Of a stretch of 64,000 bases of DNA, positions 57,788 through 64,000 are shown in pieces. The DNA lies in assembly GCA_033030425.1 (NCBI GenBank), contig JAUFSD010000010.1, forward strand, positions 992,001-1,056,000, written 5' to 3'. The notes under the pieces are model-generated. The model saw nothing but the letters and a program-made list of their open reading frames with translations, was not told the DNA's origin and ran no database searches. Within the stretch, counting starts at the first letter, position 1. Every line of letters starts with the position of its first letter. A program made the translations under genes and the position numbers. This stretch comes from Verpa conica (lineage: Eukaryota > Ascomycota > Pezizomycetes > Pezizales > Morchellaceae).

Positions 57788-59258
57788 ATGTCTGCCAGTA
57801 GTGGCCCCCCCGGGGACCCTCCGGCATTTCGCCTCCCAGCTACCCTTGATGATTTTACCACCGCCTATAACACCGACGCCGCCCAGTTCCACGCCAATCT
57901 TCTGCAGTATGCAGCCAAACTCCAGGAAAACAACATCCGACTCCGCAACGAAAGAAACGGACACCTTCAAGCGGCTACGGAGGCACAAGCCAGCCTCAAC
58001 AATGCCGAGGAAGCCATCGTCACCGCTGAAGAAACCGCCCAACGTCTTACCACCGCCAACACCGTTCTTGCTCACCGAGTAACCAGCTTGGAAAACGATC
58101 TTCGTGCAGCCCGAACCGCCGCGGAAGGAGGGAGAATTCCAACTCCACCTCCCCTCGATATCAATGACCCCGTCGCCCCCAGAAGATCTGACAAAATCCC
58201 TGACCCTCCAATGTTCAATGGTAACCGCGCGGCCCTGAAACCCTTTGTCGCCCAACTTCGCAATAAACTCCGTAACAATGCCGATCGTTTTTCCAATGAA
58301 GCCGCCAAAGTCGGATATGCTTTTAACCGTCTGGAGGAGTCGCCTTGAACCAGGTACTCCCTTATGCAACTGCCACTGGAATTGACTTTGCCAACTTTGA
58401 AGCTCTCATCACCGTCTTGAACTCTGCCTTCGCCGACCCTGATCCTCATGGAACTGCAAGGAGGAACTCCACAACCTCAAACAGAAAAACAAGGACTTCT
58501 CCTCCGATCGCGCGGACGTCCGTCGCATCATGGCAGACCTTGGGTACGATGACTCCGCCAAGAGAGACGCCCTTCGGGAGGGTCTCTCTGAGGAAATGAA
58601 GGACCAACTTGTCGGTCGCCGCGTCCCTGTTGATGCCCATGGTGCAGCCACGTTCGATCTCTACGTCGCCGACCTTCTTGTTGTGGATAATGACCTCCGT
58701 GTTCGCAAGGAAGAGAAGAGGGGCTCAAGGTCCTTCGGAAACTTCCAACATCAACCTGCCCCCCGCGCTTCTGCTCCTGCCCCCGTTGCCAGTTCTGGCT
58801 ACCATCCGTCATTCGCCCCTGGAGGTTTGGCTCCCATGAATCTCAGTGCTTTCGTCCCCCGTCCTGCTGGTCAACCCCGTGGTCCTCTTTCCCCCGAGGA
58901 AAAACAGAGGCGTTTTGCCTCGGGGCTTTGTATGTATTGCGGCCAGAGTGGCCATGTTTTTGCCAATTGTCCTTTATCTCGTTCCGGCCCACGTGCCACC
59001 CCTTCGTCCTTTAGTATGCGCGGCGCCGCAATTACTCCATCTCCTTTTGGTCTTCTTTCTGGTGCTGCTGCTTCTGTTTCTGGGTCTTCTGTTGCGGGCG
59101 GTGTCCCCATCTCCAATATTTCCGTTTCTGGCTCTCCTGTTCCTTCTTCGTCTTCTGTGGCCGGTGCGCCACCTAGGTCTTCCTTTGCTTCTTCTTCTCG
59201 TTCGGGCGGCGACCCGCGTTATCAATCTTCTTCTTCCGATCAGCAGGGTTTTCAGTAG
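57788..59258 (+). pseudogene. Chromovirus gag
   Basis: Starts MSASSGPPGDPPAFRLPATL, then a coiled-coil stretch (~residues 45-100) and the capsid-like part. The frame is broken near 58,345 and again near 58,455. The last frame carries the zinc knuckle CMYCGQSGHVFANC (C-x2-C-x4-H-x4-C) and a Ser/Gly-rich tail ending at 59,258. Confidence 0.85.
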
Positions 59259-59305
59259 TCCCCGCCTTTAACTGGCCCTGCCCTGCGACCTTTAACGATT
59301 TTTCT

Positions 59306-62300
59306 TTGACTGCATTTTCTATTTCTGGCTTTTCGGTATCAAACATTGTTGTGGAGGAAGATTCTTTGGATGGTGAGCATTTGGTAGTAGCATGTACCTT
59401 ATCCACCAATACAAAGACAGTAAAAACCCACGCTCTGATTGATACTGGTGCCTCCGGATATGCTTTCATTGATGAATCGTTCGCGCGCCAGCATTCTTTT
59501 CCCCTGTTACCGTTAAAAACTCCCGGGCTCTAGAAGTCATAGACGGCCGAAGCGTAGCCTCCGGGGACATTACCCATCTTTCCCATCTTGGTCTCTCTAT
59601 AGGGGGACACCAGGAGCATGCGCCGTTTTTTGTCACTTCCCTTGGACACTATCCTCTTGTTTTAGGCATTCCCTGGATGAAGCACCATGATGTGGCCATC
59701 AGGTTTGCCTCCAATCATGTCTCCTTCGGTTCCGATTACTGCATGAAACACTGCACCTCCTCCACCATTCCCGTCGTCTCCACTGGTATCTCCCCCCCGG
59801 CTCCCGCTCTCAAGAAAATTTCCATCGCAATGATTGGGGCTGTCCCCTTCTCCTTTTTGGCTAGAAAGAAGTCTTCTCGCATTTTGTCAATCTCCCTTTA
59901 TGAGATTAACAAAGCTATTGACCATAAGACTACCAAAGAGGATTGGAAGGCTAAAGTTCCGGTTGAGTACCATGATTTTTTGGATATGTTCGACGAACAG
60001 ATCGCAAAAAACATGCCCCCACGCCGTATTTATGATCATAAGATTCCCCTGAGGGATGGAAAGGAACCCCCCTTTGGCCCCCTATATGGAATGTCTCGCG
60101 AGGAACTCGTCGCACTCAAAGAATACCTAGAGGACAATTTGTCCAAAGGATACATTAGAGACAGCTCCTCTCCTGCCGGTGCCCCTGTATTGTTCGCCAA
60201 GAAAGACGACGGAAGTCTCCGTCTCTGTGTTGACTACCGAGGAATTAACGAAATAACTATTAAAAATCGATATCCCCTTCCTCTCATTCGAGAAACCTTG
60301 GATCGCTTAGCTAAAGCAAAGTGGTACACCAAGTTGGACCTCAGGATGGGATACAATCAAGTACGCATGGCAGAAAACGAGGAATGGAAAACCGCCTTCA
60401 GGACCCGGTATGGCCACTTTGAATACACCGTAATGCCCTTCGGACTCACCAATGCCCCCGCAACCTTTCAGCACTTTATCAATGATTCCTTACGCAAGTA
60501 CCTCGACGTCTTTTGCACTGCCTACCTTGACGACATTTTGATCTACAGTAACACTCTGGAAGAACACAAGGTCCACGTTCGTAAGATACTGGAAGCTCTG
60601 AAGGAAAATGGGATCTTTCTCAAACCTGAGAAATGTGAATTTCACGTTCAATCCACAAAGTACTTGGGTCTAATTATCTCCCCTAACGGCATCGCGATGG
60701 ACCCTAAGAAAGTGTCTGCCATCGGGAATGGTCTGCCCCAAGGATTGTGAAGGTAGTACAAGGGTTTATTGGGTTTGCGAATTTTTACCGGCGTTTTATT
60801 TTGTGTTTTTCTAATCTTGCCTCTCCTATTACTGATCTTACGAAAAAGGATACACCGTTCATATGGTCTCGGAGTGCGAAGAAGCCTTCGAGAAAATGAA
60901 AGAAGCTTTTACCTCAGCTCCCATTCTCATGCACTTTGACGCCGACCGACCAATAGTGGTGGAAACCGATGCTTCCGATTATGTTTCCGCGGGTATCTTG
61001 TCCCAGTATGATGAAAACAACGTCCTCCGTCCGGTGGCCTTCTTCTCCAAAACATTCGCCCGCCGAATGCAATTACGAAATTTACGACAAAGAGCTACTA
61101 GCAATCATCAGAGCCTTTGAAGAATGGAGACCAGAGTTGGAGAGTACCGAAGAGCCAATCTCCGTCATCACCGATCACCGTAATCTGGAATATTTTATGT
61201 CCACCAAGCAGTTGAATCGTCGCCAGGCCAGGTGGTCCGAGTTTCTATCTCGTTTTAATTTTAAAATTTCATATCGTCCAGGGAAACAAGGGGGGAAACC
61301 CGATGCACTAACTAGGAGATCTGGAGATCTACCTAAAGAGGGGGATGAAAGATTGGCTCATCAGAGTCAAACAGTGTTGAAAAGGGAAAATTTTGACAGT
61401 AAGCTTGGTTTGTTTACGGGTTCTTTGTCAAATGAACCCGCTCGAACGACCCCACTGGAAAAGTTGTTTACCAAAGCCTATGCTAATGATTCCGCCCCTC
61501 AAAAAATTCTAGAACTTCTTCGCCAGGGTGTGCAACATTCAAAGGAAATAACCCTGGCTGAGTGCACCAACGTCAATGGAAAACTTTGCTATCGAGGCAC
61601 CCTTTACGTCCCAGACCACAACGAATTAAAGCTGGAATTGCTGAAACAGTACCACGACTCCCCTCCGCCGGCCATCCAGGACGCTCAAAGACCTTCGAAC
61701 TTCTGAGTAGAGACTACTACTGGCCAAAGATGGGAAGTTTCGTGTAGCGATTTGTTAAGATTTGTCACACTTGTAGGCGCAGCAAACCATCGTACAATGC
61801 CCGTCTGGAATTCTTCGTCCCCTGCCCATTCCAAATCAACTCGGCAGGACATTTCCATGGACTTCGTCACTGGCCTACCGTCGAGTAATGGGTGCGATGC
61901 CATTTTCGTTGTGGTCGATAGACTCTCCAAGATGCGCCATCTCCTCCTGCCATACCACTGCCAACGCTCAAGACGTCGCACGTTTGTACCTTCGAAAACG
62001 TCTGGAAACTTCACGGCCTCCCTCTTACGGTAATCTCGGATCGCGGAACTCAGTTCACGTCCCAGTTCTGGCAATGCCTGAGTAAACAGTTGAAGATTGA
62101 GTCCAAATTATCTACGGCCTTCCATCCTCAGACCGATGGACAAACAGAACGCGTCAACGCTGTAATGGAACAGTACCTCCGAAGCTTTGTGTCTTATCAA
62201 CAAGACGACTGGTCCAGCTGGCTTCCCATTGCCGAGTTCGCGGCTAACAATCACTTTTCGGAAACCACCAAAGTTAGCCCGTTCTTCGCCAATTACGGAT

Positions 62301-63114
62301 TCCACCTCGGTTTACCCTTGACTTGGTCCTCATGATAGGTCCCCCCCAGTATCGACGCTCGGAAGTTTGCCCAGAAAATGGAAGACTTACACGACTACCT
62401 TCATGAGAAATGAAGCTCGCTCAAGATGCCCAAGAAAACACTGCCAATGCCCATCGTATCCCTGCTCCCGACTATAAAGTTGGAGACCAAGTTTGGCTGT
62501 CCGCCAAAAATATCCGAACCCAGAGGCCCTCAAAGAAATTGGACTGGAAACAACTTGGTCGGTTTACCGTTAAGAAGGTTATCAGCCCCTATGCCTACGA
62601 ACTTGATCTTCCAGCTACCATGGCCAATCACCCCGTGTTTCACGTTTCCCAGCTTCGCCCCGTCGCCACTGACCCCATCCCCGGACATGTTCCTCCCCCT
62701 GCTCCCCCAGTTATTGTTGAAGGAGAAACGGAGTGGGAAGTGGAGGAGGTTCTCGACGCCCGGCTTCATGGCATCAAAGGCCCTCAGTACCTCGTCAAGT
62801 GGACAGGCTATGACCTACCTACGTGGGAGCCCCCCGAATACATTGAACAATGTGCTGCCCTCGACGTCTTCTATCAGCGACACCCAACCAAGCCTGACTT
62901 TCGCCAGAGCCTTACTAGTTCTCCTGGGAAGTCGAATCTCGAGGAGGGGCCTCCTGTCGCGGGCAGCTCCGAGGATATCAACGCCACCGTCGCACGGAAC
63001 AAAACCAAAACCGGACCACACCCCAGCAAGAGAGTCACCTTCGACCTCGCCCCCACTAGGCGATCGAGTCGATTGAATGCGCGCATTCTGAGCGATTTAA
63101 CGGAAAGGGAATAA
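59306..63114 (+). pseudogene. Chromovirus pol (PR-RT-RH-IN-chromodomain)
   Basis: The protease motif ALIDTGASGYAF is at ~59,436, followed by a frame break near 59,525. RT is intact over 59,677-60,750 (LCVDYRGINEITIKNRYPLP, MPFGLTNAPATFQ, YLDDILIYS). Breaks follow near 60,720 and 61,070. The RNase H part has VVETDASDY and [11 protein letters not shown]. Integrase (zinc-binding [24 protein letters not shown]) has several frameshifts and stops between 61,680 and 62,400. The chromodomain lies in the last frame (ARLHGIKGPQYLVKWTGYDL), which stops at 63,114 inside the 3' LTR. Confidence 0.9.
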
Positions 63115-63600
63115 TGGGCGCAGGAAGGCTCGTATCCGCGCACGCGAGGTTGATGGGGGTTTGTGTCTTTGGCTATAAGGTTCTCCGGGCCGACGGCCCC
63201 TCGTGGTAGTTTCGGAATTTACGTAACGTTATCGTATGACCCCGGAGCTCTTTGTACACTTTGTATGCGGTTTGTATGGGAAAGATACCTTTCTGTTGGA
63301 TATGACATATCCAACAGAAACAGTGGGAAATTTAGTTGGAGTGAAAAAGTTTTCTTTGGCGTTAAGGTTATTGTGGAAGCAGAGAAGAAGGGAAGAAATA
63401 GGGGAAACATATAAGGAGGGCCTCGCCGAGGATTTTCTTAGGCACGCAACGTCTTGTTTATATTGTCTAGTAAAGAAATATTACAGAGTTTTTCACTTGT
63501 AATATCTTTTGCCATAACACCGTTCATTGTCGCCGTCTTAGTCGCTGTCACCGTCCCGTTGCCGAAGGCTTTACCATACCATCCCAACCGCCCCGCCACA
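62955..63600 (+). repeat. Chromovirus 3' LTR
   Basis: 646 bp, preceded by a purine-rich GAGGAGGGG (62,941-62,949) that may be the polypurine tract. It repeats the 5' LTR with scattered substitutions and small length differences. Confidence 0.92.
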
Positions 63601-63605
63601 GTACT

Positions 63606-63695
63606 GGTTTTTTGGATTACTGAGAGGGTGGAGGCCTGTCCTTTGGCGCAGTTCAGTTGCCATGCTAAGGCTATGCCTGGCTTGTAAGGAGCCAT
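63606..63695 (-). pseudogene. LINE ORF2, 5' segment
   Basis: ATG at 63,695 directly follows the ORF1 stop (TAAATG). It encodes MAPYKPGIALAWQLNCAKGQ and ten more residues before the chromovirus target site. The LALAW..N start is typical of the endonuclease domain of fungal LINEs; the frame resumes at 57,093. Confidence 0.8.
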
Positions 63696-64000
63696 TTATT
63701 CATTACCCATTGCTTCGTCCGTTTGTTGGGTTCTCCTTTCTCTGACGAGCTCGATGGCTTTGGCTTTGGTCGGGCACTTAGGGTCCGATGATTTGTGGAG
63801 GCTGTTGTTGCAGTTTACGCATCTAAAGGGAGCGTGAGTGCACTGATTTCCTCCCTTGCAGTGTTCGCACTTATGTTGCCTTGTGTCGTGAGGTCCGGCG
63901 CATACCGCGCAGGTGGGGGTCTTCTCTTTGCAGAGTGCCGTGGGGTGGCCCAGCTTGCAGCAGTTTCTGCACTGAGTGGCTGGGCCGTACTGGTGATACT
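63696..64000 (-). CDS. LINE ORF1, partial, gag-like zinc knuckles
   Basis: The frame enters from the right edge of the window and stops at 63,696. It shows consecutive Cys/His knuckles: CRNCCKLGHPTALC, CAVCAGPHDTRQHKC and CVNCNNSLHKSSDPKC, as in ORF1 of APE-type LINEs. ORF1 packages LINE RNA. The N-terminal part is beyond the window. Confidence 0.85.
   Translation of the reverse strand, partial: YHQYGPATQCRNCCKLGHPTALCKEKTPTCAVCAGPHDTRQHKCEHCKGGNQCTHAPFRCVNCNNSLHKSSDPKCPTKAKAIELVRERRTQQTDEAMGNE

Larger units (their letters stand above)
57094..63600 (+). mobile_element. Ty3/Gypsy chromovirus, full length but defective
   Basis: A 6,507-bp element with LTRs at 57,094-57,745 and 62,955-63,600 (TGTCGCGG...GCCACA) and the 5-bp target duplication GTACT at 57,089-57,093 and 63,601-63,605. 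The order gag, protease, RT, RNase H, integrase, chromodomain defines a chromovirus of fungi. Multiple frameshifts and stops disable it. The LTRs differ at scattered positions and small indels, so it is not a very recent insertion. It interrupts the LINE ORF2 near its start. Confidence 0.95.

Noticed and set aside
1..64000. CRISPR array or prokaryotic defence system
   Set aside because: The DNA is eukaryotic with spliceosomal introns, and the tandem repeats lack unique spacers of constant length.
1..64000. Secondary-metabolite cluster around velC
   Set aside because: No synthase, P450 or transporter genes nearby.

Overview
The window is nuclear DNA of a filamentous ascomycete (Pezizomycotina). 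The evidence is many short GT-AG introns with CTAAC/CTAAT branch points, a velvet-family regulator, fungal-type coronin, Sfc1, Pik1 and tafazzin, and fungal transposons (chromovirus, Tad-like LINE, hAT, TA-target MITEs). The abundance of repeats between single-copy genes would fit Pezizomycetes such as truffles, but that placement is only a guess.

Layout. 1-4,000 is repeat: a ~150-bp minisatellite, two oppositely oriented solo LTRs with intact 5-bp target duplications, and a fold-back-like element. 4,552-36,739 holds most host genes: SFC1 (-), a cluster of TA-target MITEs including a MITE inside a MITE, coronin (+), a VPS37/Mod(r) gene with a one-base frame break (-), velvet gene velC (-), a 6.4-kb gene-poor gap, a Bin3-type RNA cap methyltransferase (+), a RING/SR-rich protein (-), an alpha/beta hydrolase (+), PIK1 (+), tafazzin (-) and a LOA1-type acyltransferase (+). 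37,000-43,700 is a second repeat block: two inverted fold-back-like elements hit by two different solo LTRs, plus another LTR family. 44,742-50,341 carries a conserved hypothetical gene (-) and a FAD/NADPH oxidoreductase without a flavodoxin domain (+). 52,174-64,000 is a stack of nested transposons: hAT remnant, then an LTR fragment, then a LINE, which is split by a complete-length but broken Ty3/Gypsy chromovirus (57,094-63,600, target duplication GTACT).

Functional links. PIK1, TAZ1 and LOA1 are consecutive phospholipid genes. TAZ1 and LOA1 are divergently transcribed from a 338-bp gap. The other genes are unrelated housekeeping or regulatory genes. The intron-exon models of nine genes were worked out by hand; all keep frame through every junction, and two contain very small exons (11 nt in SFC1, 19 nt in TAZ1).

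Most unusual signals: (i) a fold-back-like element family with CATCAGCAAAA ends, palindromic subterminal arrays and an internal minisatellite, which repeatedly receives LTR insertions; (ii) a Tf1-like self-primer candidate in the chromovirus, where 9 nt at the likely RNA start are complementary to the site just after the 5' LTR; (iii) a MITE nested in a MITE with the empty site preserved in a neighbouring copy. No rRNA, tRNA, CRISPR or other RNA gene could be supported.
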